Shown piece by piece: positions 17,882 through 25,629 of a DNA stretch of 64,000 nucleotides; the stretch's first letter is position 1; each line of letters begins with the position of its first letter. The DNA is taken from assembly GCA_021157415.1 (NCBI GenBank), contig JAGGWN010000046.1, positions 18,839 through 82,838 of the forward strand, given 5' to 3'. The DNA is from Bacteroidales bacterium. Lineage in GTDB: Bacteria; Bacteroidota; Bacteroidia; Bacteroidales; VadinHA17. Position numbers and translations under genes: made by a program. The notes under the pieces were generated by a model. It did no database searches. It saw only the letters and a program-made list of their open reading frames with translations, and was not told the origin of the DNA.

Positions 17882-19450
17882 TCAATTATTTTGTTTTACT
17901 TTCTTCACGGCATCAATGACGGTTCCGTCCACCCATTTGATCACAGCGATAGCCTGATTGTCAAACTCCGGTTTATCGGGTTTTCCACAGATTTTTTCAG
18001 CTTCTTCTTTTAATTCTTCAATGGTTTTAACCGGGAGATCCGAACCTTTGACTTTTTCCAGTAAGTCAGTGCGTTGGGGGTTGATAGCAATCCCTCTTTC
18101 GGTAACAATAACATCTACCAGTTCGCCGGGTCCGCAAAGTGTGGTGACTTCATCCACCACCACCGGGATGCGGTCACGGAACAGGGGCACAGGCAGGATA
18201 ACGGTTTTGGAGAAAAGGCAGTTTTGCCATCCTCCGATGCCGTGCAACAGGTACCCGTCGGAATGGGTTACTACATTGGCGTTGAAATGAACATCCACTT
18301 CGGTAGCCCCCAGAATAACCACATCCACCATGCCTGCGAAGTTACCTTTGCTATGGTAATTGTAAGAGGTAAAAGGACTGGTCCATACGTGGTTTGGGTT
18401 TTCTGCCATGGAGCGTACACCTTCCAGGTCAAATGTCTGACCGTCCAGGATATATTCCACCAGTCCTTCCTGTAGCATGGATACCAGATACTTGTTACTC
18501 CCTCCCCGGGCAAAACGGGCTTTTATACCTTTTTGCTGCATGATCTCTCTGAAGTATTCTCCCACGGCCAGAGAGGTTCCTCCCGCCCCTGTCTGGAATG
18601 AAAAGCCGTCGTGGATAATGCCTGTAACTTCACAAAAACGGGCAGTCAGTTCGGCCAGATAAAGCCGGTCGGGACTTTTGGTAATCCGGGTGGTCCCCGA
18701 GATGATTTTTTCGGGATCTCCCAGTTTGTCTATTTCCACGGTATAATCAACGTAATTTCCCTGGATTTGCCAGGGTACACAGGGAAAAGGGACCATATTA
18801 TCCGTTACGACAATTACTTTATCAGCATATTGCGAGTCGGCCAGGGCAAAGCCCAACAGTCCTGTGGCGGAGGGGCCGTATAGCCCGTTGGCATTGCCAA
18901 AAGGGTCGGCACAGGCAGCACCGATAACGGCTATGTCGATTTTTACTTCTCCATCCTGGATTGCCTGATATCGTCCCCCGTGAGAGCGTAGCACACCTAC
19001 CCCTTTCATCTTTCCTTCCGAAGCAAATCTCCCCAACGGTCCGTTCATACTCCCTTCAATATGATGTATGGTTCCATCCTCCAGGTAAGGAATCAGGTGC
19101 TCATGGCAGGGAAAGGAGGCCGAAGGGAACCATCTCAGGTTCTTGATACCCAGGTCATGAGCAATGTCAAAGATCATGTTTGCCAGATAATCCCCGTTGC
19201 GGAAATGATGATGGGTGGAGATAGTCATGTCGTCTTGCAGACCGGCTTTGATCAATGCTTCTTTCAGTGAGGGTATCTGCTTGTTCCCATCGGAGGGGTA
19301 ATCCATGTTACTGGGGATCTTGGGTGCATGTTTCCGGCCGGCAGGTTTATATTTCCCTACTCCGTAAAATGGAATGACAGGTGTCCCGTTTACTTCGGCA
19401 GGGACCATGCGGCCTGCTGCATTCCTGATCCATTGCGTCTGTTTTCCCAT
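17882..19450 (-). CDS. citF: citrate lyase alpha subunit (citrate CoA-transferase)
   Basis: A 522-residue CitF homologue: acetyl-ACP:citrate ACP transferase of the citrate lyase complex, which cleaves citrate to acetate and oxaloacetate. Family-typical stretches include THHHFRNGDYLANMIFDIAH, VLRSHGGRYQAI, GAACADPFGNANGLYGPSA and FARGGSNKYLV. Length fits CitF (about 510). An unusually good Shine-Dalgarno (AAGGAGG on the minus strand, plus coordinates 19458-19464) precedes the ATG. It lies 40 bases downstream of the CitD-CitE fusion gene. No citC, citX or citG for prosthetic-group assembly is nearby. Confidence 0.92.
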   Translation of the reverse strand: MGKQTQWIRNAAGRMVPAEVNGTPVIPFYGVGKYKPAGRKHAPKIPSNMDYPSDGNKQIPSLKEALIKAGLQDDMTISTHHHFRNGDYLANMIFDIAHDLGIKNLRWFPSASFPCHEHLIPYLEDGTIHHIEGSMNGPLGRFASEGKMKGVGVLRSHGGRYQAIQDGEVKIDIAVIGAACADPFGNANGLYGPSATGLLGFALADSQYADKVIVVTDNMVPFPCVPWQIQGNYVDYTVEIDKLGDPEKIISGTTRITKSPDRLYLAELTARFCEVTGIIHDGFSFQTGAGGTSLAVGEYFREIMQQKGIKARFARGGSNKYLVSMLQEGLVEYILDGQTFDLEGVRSMAENPNHVWTSPFTSYNYHSKGNFAGMVDVVILGATEVDVHFNANVVTHSDGYLLHGIGGWQNCLFSKTVILPVPLFRDRIPVVVDEVTTLCGPGELVDVIVTERGIAINPQRTDLLEKVKGSDLPVKTIEELKEEAEKICGKPDKPEFDNQAIAVIKWVDGTVIDAVKKVKQNN

Positions 19451-19457
19451 ATTCTTG

Positions 19458-19464
19458 CCTCCTT
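19458..19464 (-). promoter_or_regulatory. strong Shine-Dalgarno of citF
   Basis: AAGGAGG on the minus strand, seven bases before the ATG at 19450. Strong SD sites are uncommon in this window. It overlaps one arm of a CCTTATATAATAAGG hairpin, so access could be structure-dependent. Confidence 0.6.
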
Positions 19465-19490
19465 ATATAATAAGGTATATGAAATTTATT

Positions 19491-20690
19491 TCACAATAAT
19501 CCCAGTTGTTTTGCCAGGCTGACAATACGCTGGGCTCTTTTAACTACCGGGGGGTCGATCATTTTGGTTCCCAGGGATACGACACCTAGTCCTTTCTCAC
19601 GGGCTTTGGCAAAAGCATCCACAATCTTTAGGGCTTTCCCGATCTCTTCGGGGGTGGGCTCGAAAGCCTTATGGATAACCTTGATCTGCCGCGGATGGAT
19701 GCATCCCATCCCTTCAAATCCCAGATTCCGTGAAGCCTTAACATTTCTTGTCAACCCCTCCATGTCGGAGATATCCGAGAAAACAGAATCAATGGGTTGT
19801 ATCCCGGCAGCCTTACAGGCATTAACGAGGCGTGTACGTGCATAGAAAGATTCCGATCCTTCTGGAGTGCGGGAGACCCCAATATCAGCAGTATAGTCTT
19901 CCAGTCCGATAGCCATCGCAACGACAGAGGGTGTACTGGTAGCCAGCATGTAAGCATTTTCCACACCCAACGCGGTCTCGATGAGGGGCATCAGATAGAC
20001 CTCCCGGTCGTTTCCGTTATCTTGCAGAATATTGCGGATGGTTTTATCAATCATTACCAGATCTTCCGGATGCTCCGCCTTGGGAACCAGGACAACATGG
20101 ACGTTATGGGGGATCACTGCTTTCAGATCTTCCAGTCCTGCAGGGAGCGGATTAATCCTGACCATACGTTCAGCACCATAAAAATCAACCTGCCGGAGAG
20201 CATTACGCACCAAAAGACGAGCTTCCTCTTTTTTATCCGGTGCCACGGAATCTTCGAGATCCAGAATCACACCGTTGGGCTTATGTATGCCTGCGTTCAA
20301 CATCAGAGCCGGGGTATTGCCCGGCAAATACAAACGGGAAAAACGAAAGGCATCCCGTTGGGAAGGATAGTCATTCTGTGAAATAAAATCCGGAAGAAAT
20401 GATTTATCCGAAGCGGTAATGCTCTTTATGGCAGCCTCCAGCCGCGCCATGATCACGAAATCCAACGCACCGCTATCTATGAGTCTGACTTTAGCATGGG
20501 TTATATCGAAAAAAGCCAGGATCCGTTCTGTGAGATTATGCATATGCCGTCCGTACATAGACTTAACTTTGGATTGTATATCTATGACAATTCCACCTGT
20601 ATTTTTTATTTGCACGGAGACATAACAATCGGAGCGGACTTTATCGCCGGTATTTCCGGCAGTGGCGGAAATAAAATTCCTTTTATCCAT
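19491..20690 (-). CDS. citrate lyase acyl carrier-beta subunit fusion (CitD-CitE)
   Basis: A 399-residue protein that joins two subunits normally encoded separately. Residues 1-90 match CitD, the acyl carrier subunit: AGNTGDKVRSDCYVSV aligns with the AGTLESSD region, leaving Ser20 as probable attachment site for the phosphoribosyl-dephospho-CoA arm, and SGALDFVIMARLEAAI is the CitD C-terminal signature. Residues 110-399 are CitE (citryl-ACP oxaloacetate-lyase, TIM barrel): RLYLPGN, VILDLEDSVAPDKK, RINPL, LMPLIETALGVEN and CIHPRQI. The reading frame crosses the junction without a break. With citF it gives all three citrate (or citramalate) lyase activities. Confidence 0.88.
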   Translation of the reverse strand: MDKRNFISATAGNTGDKVRSDCYVSVQIKNTGGIVIDIQSKVKSMYGRHMHNLTERILAFFDITHAKVRLIDSGALDFVIMARLEAAIKSITASDKSFLPDFISQNDYPSQRDAFRFSRLYLPGNTPALMLNAGIHKPNGVILDLEDSVAPDKKEEARLLVRNALRQVDFYGAERMVRINPLPAGLEDLKAVIPHNVHVVLVPKAEHPEDLVMIDKTIRNILQDNGNDREVYLMPLIETALGVENAYMLATSTPSVVAMAIGLEDYTADIGVSRTPEGSESFYARTRLVNACKAAGIQPIDSVFSDISDMEGLTRNVKASRNLGFEGMGCIHPRQIKVIHKAFEPTPEEIGKALKIVDAFAKAREKGLGVVSLGTKMIDPPVVKRAQRIVSLAKQLGLL

Positions 20691-20755
20691 AGCACCCGGT
20701 TTCAGTTAATGAGGTAAAGGTAACAAAGTATATCCGAAAAAAATCATGTTGCAGA

Positions 20756-21166
20756 TCACTCCCGGTTTGTTTCACATAATTCTACCAAAACACCATGGGT
20801 TGAAGCTGGGTGAAGAAAAGCAATTTGTAATCCCTCTGCACCCGCACGGGGATGCCGGTCAATCAATCTGACCTGTTGGCGATCCAAATTATCCAGAATT
20901 TGAGGAAGATCTTCCGTCTCAAAAGCAATATGATGAATTCCTTCTCCTCTTTTTTCAATAAACTTTGCTACAGGACTGTCGTGTGAAGTTGGTTCCAGCA
21001 GTTCGATCTTTACCTTTCCGATCAGATAAAAAGCGGTTTTAACATGCTGGTCAGAAACGGTTTCCTCCCGGTAACACTCCAGTCCCAATATCTGCTCATA
21101 GAATTTCCGGGCCTCTTGTAAATCCCTGACAGCAATGCCGATATGTTCAATTTTCGAAGTGATCAT
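20756..21166 (-). CDS. mce: methylmalonyl-CoA epimerase
   Basis: A 136-residue glyoxalase/VOC-fold enzyme that interconverts (R)- and (S)-methylmalonyl-CoA. Metal ligands are visible in IEHIGIAVRD (His8), GEGIHHIAFET and the C-terminal VELCE. Length and N-terminus are typical. It is the first gene of the minus-strand cluster mce, citDE, citF, sulfatase (gap to citDE 65 bases). In many Bacteroidota mce sits next to the carboxyltransferase subunit; here that gene is about 38 kb away (59644-61185), so the propionyl-CoA pathway genes are split. Confidence 0.92.
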   Translation of the reverse strand: MITSKIEHIGIAVRDLQEARKFYEQILGLECYREETVSDQHVKTAFYLIGKVKIELLEPTSHDSPVAKFIEKRGEGIHHIAFETEDLPQILDNLDRQQVRLIDRHPRAGAEGLQIAFLHPASTHGVLVELCETNRE

Positions 21167-21601
21167 GGATGATGAATTTTGTATTTATATTTCTGTAAAT
21201 GTATGCCTGTGAATATATTAATTTTATGATATTCGTCAATAACCGACCGAGAGGATAACCGGAAAACCGGTGATGTATCTCATCTTTTTGTGGTTAGGTA
21301 AATCATCCGTATTTTTGGAACTTTCATTTTTTTTTTCATATTTTTAAGGTAAATATAAAATATATTGTTGTCTGATTGTTAGAAGGGGAGAATAGTCGTT
21401 GTTTTAAGTGAAGCGTTAAATTCACTTTTTGAAGGGAAGTATAATAGTGTTCCGAAGGTGAATAAGCGATTGTAGGCATTGATAAATTTAAGTTTCAGAA
21501 AAAATAAAAAGAAGGCATTAATTTTATGAATCAAGAAGAAAGGGGGTGTACTAACTAAAAAGACATAAATACATAAGTTATGTTTTCATTCACGGATTGT
21601 T

Positions 21602-21609
21602 TATGTTTG
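21602..21609 (+). promoter_or_regulatory. candidate -7 box upstream of structured RNA
   Basis: TATGTTTG, a perfect TAnnTTTG match, 16 bases before the structured element at 21626. No good -33 TTG was found. Confidence 0.4.
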
Positions 21610-21625
21610 GAATGATTATATTATT

Positions 21626-21707
21626 CCGGGGTAAGAGAATACCATCTGACTAATCGTGGTATTTGTCACGGGGAGACAACATCGTAAAGGATATTGCATT
21701 ACCCCGG
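21626..21707 (+). ncRNA. candidate structured RNA with a multi-branch junction
   Basis: CCGGGGTAA (21626-21634) pairs perfectly with TTACCCCGG (21699-21707), closing an 82-base element. Inside are AATACCA (21638-21644)/TGGTATT (21657-21663) with a 12-base loop and TGTC (21664-21667)/GACA (21675-21678) with loop ACGGGGA. I do not recognise a known riboswitch or sRNA family. It could be a 5'-leader element of the methyltransferase operon 460 bases downstream or an independent small RNA. Confidence 0.45.
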
Positions 21708-22092
21708 CTATAAAATAATGATTAAGAAAATGATGAGGTTGTGTTATGCCTGATTGAGGGGAAATAACATATAGCGAACATGTGTAAGCTTATGCTTGTT
21801 TCATACGCAGGTGTTTCCTGTCCGGTTGGGTGAGAATGAAAATCTTGATTTTATGGACATGTTATTCATGGTTATTTCCTGCTGGGGATAAACAGGTAAT
21901 ACTTCAAGAGGGTTAATTACAGGAAAATGGGAAGGAAAAATAATTTTGTACACCATAATGTTTGAATTTATGAATTGAAAAACTTGTTTTTATATATACC
22001 TAATATATACCGCTTATGTAAAGAGTCATACCATCTTGTAATAAATAATATATGGCAGGCAGGAAATGCAAGCAGCCGCCAAACAAAACTTA

Positions 22093-22160
22093 AACTAACT
22101 AACTAAACGAAACTAACTAACTAAACGAAAAAAAGACTATAAACTAACTAATTAACTAAA
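22093..22160. repeat. tandem ACTAACTAA-type repeats in the leader
   Basis: A perfect 18-base tandem duplication, AACTAACTAACTAAACGA at 22093-22110 and 22111-22128, is followed by a degenerate third block (AACTAACTAATTAACTAAA, 22142-22160) ending ten bases before the ATG of the methyltransferase gene. The stretch lacks G almost entirely, would be unstructured in RNA, and carries stop codons in several frames. Confidence 0.8.
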
Positions 22161-22170
22161 ACTTAACACC

Positions 22171-23127
22171 ATGAAAACAAAATCTGCTTCTGCTTTAACT
22201 GTTCTTGAGGAACAGGATGTAAATTATGTTAAATCGCTGGTTGCCAAAGGTGGTCCTGACCGGTATGATTACAGGCCGTTTTTTTCTGTTCTGGAACAGT
22301 TGGATGAACAAGGATTCAGCGAGATCAGAGACCTTCTAAAGCCTATTATGAATGAAAGAACCATGGTTGGTTTTGCATATACCAAACCTTTTGGATATGC
22401 CGGCGATTTTCAGATCATTGATTACATGTATCAGCAAAAGGTGAGTGATCATCCGATGTATGGTAAATGGGATAGATGGTATCATGAGCAACATGCTGCA
22501 AAAGCGGTTAGAAACAGAAAGGAATTTTTTAAGAATGTTCTGGAAGAGTTGAATGCTACGGCCGACAAACCTAAAGAAGTGTTGGTGTTGGGAAGCGGGC
22601 CGGCTACGGATGTTTATGAGTTTCTGAATGCTCATCCCGATTCAAAGTTGCATTTTGATCTGATTGACCTGGATCAGCGTGCTATTGATTACGCCAGGGA
22701 GAAAAACGCCAGATTCCTCGACCGTCTCAATTTCATCAGAATGAATGTGCTTCGTTATCAAACACATAAATTCTATGATCTTATTTGGAGTGCAGGGTTG
22801 TTTGATTATTTTAAGGAAAAACATTTTATATACCTTCTCAGGAAATACCAGGCTTATGTAAAAGATGGCGGGGAGATGATCATTGGTAACTTTTCGGATC
22901 AGAATCCATCTACCAAAGGAATGCATGCCTTGCTGGAATGGCATTTGAACCAACGGTCGCCTCAGGATCTGGTACGTTATGCCGTGGAAGCAGGAGCCAG
23001 AGAGGATAATATATCTGTTGACAAGGAGCCCTTGGAAGTAAACTTGTTTCTAAGAGTGAAAAAACCATCAAATCCTTTTAGAAATGCTGAAACTTTTATA
23101 TCTTGGCTCGAAATAAACAACAACTAA
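22171..23127 (+). CDS. class I SAM-dependent methyltransferase, PhcB-like (3-OH fatty acid methyl ester type)
   Basis: A 318-residue methyltransferase. The N-terminal helical region with KPFGYAGDFQIIDYMYQ and HAAKAVRNRKEFF is characteristic of the family annotated as extracellular factor 3-hydroxypalmitic acid methyl ester biosynthesis protein (PhcB type). The Rossmann part has motif I VLVLGSGPATDVYEFL near residue 137, IDLDQRAIDYAREKN, and LFDYFKEKHFIYLLRKYQ with IIGNFSDQNPST, all family-typical. In Ralstonia, PhcB makes the quorum signal 3-OH PAME (or MAME). Five bases downstream starts a histidine kinase and then a receiver protein, the same functional set as phcB-phcS-phcR. Substrate here is inferred. 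Confidence 0.75.
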   Translation: MKTKSASALTVLEEQDVNYVKSLVAKGGPDRYDYRPFFSVLEQLDEQGFSEIRDLLKPIMNERTMVGFAYTKPFGYAGDFQIIDYMYQQKVSDHPMYGKWDRWYHEQHAAKAVRNRKEFFKNVLEELNATADKPKEVLVLGSGPATDVYEFLNAHPDSKLHFDLIDLDQRAIDYAREKNARFLDRLNFIRMNVLRYQTHKFYDLIWSAGLFDYFKEKHFIYLLRKYQAYVKDGGEMIIGNFSDQNPSTKGMHALLEWHLNQRSPQDLVRYAVEAGAREDNISVDKEPLEVNLFLRVKKPSNPFRNAETFISWLEINNN

Positions 23128-23132
23128 AATGA

Positions 23133-25103
23133 ATGTTATTTCAGCGTAAGGAGAAAGTGAAATTTGCAAAGGATGGAGCTTCTGACATTGGGATGAAGCT
23201 TCATCCTTTTACTTTGCATTTTGTTGATGACCAGGCTTATCTGGAGGAAGAATATAGAAACTTTTATTTTTCCGAATCCATAGGTTCTATTCGGATTACG
23301 CTGGTTCTTGCCATTTTCTTTTATGCTGTTTTTGCCGGGCTGGACGTCGCCGTTGCAAAACAATTTCAGACACCATTGTGGCTGATTCGTTTTGCATTTG
23401 TCATTCCTGTGCTGGTTCTGTTACTGATTTCCTCTTATCGTCCCTGGTTCAGAAAATATGTTCAGCTACTCGTGGGTATAGGGATGTACCTGACGGGATT
23501 CGGTATTATTTTAATGATATTTTATGTATCAAAGATAGGGCTATATACCTATTATGCCGGTCTGATGTTAATATTTATGATCGGTTATACATTTATCCGG
23601 CTGAGAATTGTTTCAGCTACCATAGCAGGGTGGTCTATCGTGCTGACCTATGAAATTGTAGCCGTAGGCTTTGCGCATACTCCTACGGTAGCGTTGATCA
23701 ATAATAACTTCTTTTTTGTTTCAGCCAACGTAATCGGTATGTTGATATGTTACTTTCTGGACCGTACCAACCGCCGTGACTTTTATATGAGAAAACTGCT
23801 GGAAATTGAAAGGAATAAAGTGAAGGCAGCCAATGATATTCTTGAACAGAAGGTACAGGAAAGGACACAACAACTCCTTGAGACCAATGTTGAGCTGAAA
23901 AAAGAGATAGAGCTTAGAAAACAATATGAAAAAGAAAGGACCAAGCTGGAAGCCCAGTTGATGCAATTACAGAAAATGGAAACCATTGGCACCCTGGCCG
24001 GAGGAATCGCGCATGATTTCAACAATATCCTTACCCCTATTTTAGGGTATACGGAGATGGCTCTGGAAGAAATTGAAGAAGACAACACCTTACGCTTTGA
24101 TATAGAACAGATCAATCATGCTGCGATTCGTGCCAAAGACCTGGTACAGCAGATCCTTACCTTCAGCCGTCAGATGGATGTGGAGAAAAAACCGTCCGAT
24201 CTGAAAGCGATTATCGAAGAGGTGCTGAACCTGGTGCGGGCCTCGTTGCCCAGGAATATCATGATCAAAACAAATCTGAAAAAAGGATGCGGCAGCGTGA
24301 TGGTGGATGCTACCCAGATACATCAGGTGCTTATGAATCTATGTACCAATGCTGCTTATGCCATGACCCCCGACGGAGGAGATCTTTTTATTGGTCTGAA
24401 AGAAATAGAGCTGGATGCCAGACAGGTGAAAAAACTGAATAGTATCAGTCCCGGCGTCTATGCCAATATTACAGTTACAGATACGGGTGTTGGGATGGAC
24501 AAACAAACGATGCAAAGAATTTTCGAGCCTTTTTTTACAAAAAAAGAAGTGGGCGTTGGTTCTGGACTGGGTCTGGCTGTGGTGCATGGGATTATTAACA
24601 GTTACAGAGGAGCTATTACCGTGGAGAGTGCGCCGGGTAAAGGGACTACTTTTGATATTTTCCTGCCCAGTTTCAGTGATGCCAAAGAGACAGAGATATC
24701 CGAAGAATTCCTCAAAACAGGGATGGAGCATATCATGTTTGTTGATGATGAGGAAGAGGTTACTTTTATCGGAAAAAAGATGCTCGAGAGCCTGGGTTAT
24801 TCGGTTACGATCAGAACAGACGGAAACAGAGCCTTCCAGGAATTTAAGGCACATCCGGATGAGTACGACCTGCTGGTTACCGACCAGGTGATGCCGGGAT
24901 TACTGGGGACCAACCTGGCTGCCAAATTCAGACAATTAAACCCTAAACTGAAAGTGATTATCATTACCGGCGCAAAAGAATCAATCAATGAAAAGATCAT
25001 CGAAGATTACAAAATTGACGAACTATTACTGAAGCCGTTGAAAATTAGCGAGTTCAGTAAGGTTATACGAAAAGTACTGGATGAAAAGAATAAAAATAAT
25101 TAA
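23133..25103 (+). CDS. membrane hybrid sensor histidine kinase with C-terminal receiver
   Basis: A 656-residue sensor. Residues about 50-210 hold six hydrophobic segments forming a membrane sensor domain of the type also seen in some adenylate cyclases; there is no large periplasmic loop, so a membrane-soluble or small ligand is plausible. A coiled coil (about 220-280) leads to a HisKA domain with His294 in GGIAHDFNNILTP, a HATPase domain (NAAYAM N-box, DTGVGMD, GSGLGLAVVHGI) and a receiver domain with phosphoacceptor Asp584 (VTDQVMPG). Three bases separate it from the next receiver gene. Natural candidate for sensing the product of the upstream methyltransferase, like PhcS. Confidence 0.9.
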   Translation: MLFQRKEKVKFAKDGASDIGMKLHPFTLHFVDDQAYLEEEYRNFYFSESIGSIRITLVLAIFFYAVFAGLDVAVAKQFQTPLWLIRFAFVIPVLVLLLISSYRPWFRKYVQLLVGIGMYLTGFGIILMIFYVSKIGLYTYYAGLMLIFMIGYTFIRLRIVSATIAGWSIVLTYEIVAVGFAHTPTVALINNNFFFVSANVIGMLICYFLDRTNRRDFYMRKLLEIERNKVKAANDILEQKVQERTQQLLETNVELKKEIELRKQYEKERTKLEAQLMQLQKMETIGTLAGGIAHDFNNILTPILGYTEMALEEIEEDNTLRFDIEQINHAAIRAKDLVQQILTFSRQMDVEKKPSDLKAIIEEVLNLVRASLPRNIMIKTNLKKGCGSVMVDATQIHQVLMNLCTNAAYAMTPDGGDLFIGLKEIELDARQVKKLNSISPGVYANITVTDTGVGMDKQTMQRIFEPFFTKKEVGVGSGLGLAVVHGIINSYRGAITVESAPGKGTTFDIFLPSFSDAKETEISEEFLKTGMEHIMFVDDEEEVTFIGKKMLESLGYSVTIRTDGNRAFQEFKAHPDEYDLLVTDQVMPGLLGTNLAAKFRQLNPKLKVIIITGAKESINEKIIEDYKIDELLLKPLKISEFSKVIRKVLDEKNKNN

Positions 25104-25106
25104 ACC

Positions 25107-25478
25107 ATGCAAAGAATAATTGTTATTGATGATGAGCCTTATATTCTGCTAATGTTAAAAAAGATGCTGGAAAAAGAAGGCTATGAGGTGGATATGGCAA
25201 CCAACGGCGTGGAAGGTATTGAGCTGTATCATAAAAACGGAGCCAACCTGATTATTACGGATATTGTAATGCCTGAAAAAGAAGGGCTGGAGACGATCAT
25301 GAACCTGAAAGGAGAGAACCCCGATCTGAAAGTAATTGCTATTTCAGGAGGAGGACGAGTTGATTCCCGGGAATATTTGCATTCGGCTCAACTGCTGGGT
25401 GCGGAAAAAATATTTCCAAAACCTTTTAAGAAAGATGAGATCGTTCGGGCGGTTAAAGAATTGCTGGAAGAAGAATAA
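25107..25478 (+). CDS. single-domain response regulator (CheY-like receiver)
   Basis: A 123-residue protein consisting of one receiver domain: acidic pair in IIVIDDEP (Asp8, Asp9), phosphoacceptor Asp52 in IITDIVMPEKEG, switch Ser in VIAISGG and Lys in FPKPFKK. No DNA-binding or enzymatic output domain is attached, so it acts as a phosphorelay intermediate or by protein contact. It is the last gene of the methyltransferase-hybrid kinase-receiver unit (three-base gap), and a phosphorelay His294, Asp584, phosphotransfer protein, Asp52 is conceivable but the phosphotransfer protein is not in view. Confidence 0.92.
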   Translation: MQRIIVIDDEPYILLMLKKMLEKEGYEVDMATNGVEGIELYHKNGANLIITDIVMPEKEGLETIMNLKGENPDLKVIAISGGGRVDSREYLHSAQLLGAEKIFPKPFKKDEIVRAVKELLEEE

Positions 25479-25578
25479 AGGAAATATTTTCGGTTCGTAA
25501 AATGTTTCGAAAGAAAACAATCCGGGAAAAAAATTTACGGAGTGTTTTTTAGCATGTTAAGGATGTACAAACTTTGTA

Positions 25579-25586
25579 TATTTTTG
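25579..25586 (+). promoter_or_regulatory. candidate -7 box of the tricorn-like gene
   Basis: TATTTTTG fits TAnnTTTG and lies 43 bases upstream of the ATG at 25630; the -33 region is not clear. Confidence 0.45.
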
Positions 25587-25629
25587 CATGTAATGTAGTA
25601 CTATCATGTTTTACTAAATTCATAAAGAT

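Larger units (their letters stand above)
21167..22170. other. 1-kb non-coding region upstream of the PhcB-like operon
   Basis: No open reading frame with protein-like features was found on either strand. The left part is the mce upstream region (candidate minus-strand -7 box TACATTTA at 21196-21203). Inside are a promoter-like box (21602-21609), a structured-RNA candidate (21626-21707), a second promoter-like TAATTTTG (21941-21948) and a repeat-rich leader (22093-22160). A 26-codon ORF starting MKILILWTCYSW exists near 21837 but has no supporting feature. Confidence 0.6.

Noticed and set aside
21626..21707. Hammerhead ribozyme or TPP riboswitch
   Set aside because: The multi-helix layout invites the comparison, but the CTGATGA/GAAA core of hammerheads and the CTGAGA/ACCTGATC core of TPP switches are absent.
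21837..21917. 26-codon ORF MKILILWTCYSW... upstream of the PhcB-like operon
   Set aside because: No Shine-Dalgarno, no promoter at the right distance and no similarity; could be a signalling peptide but nothing in the sequence supports it.
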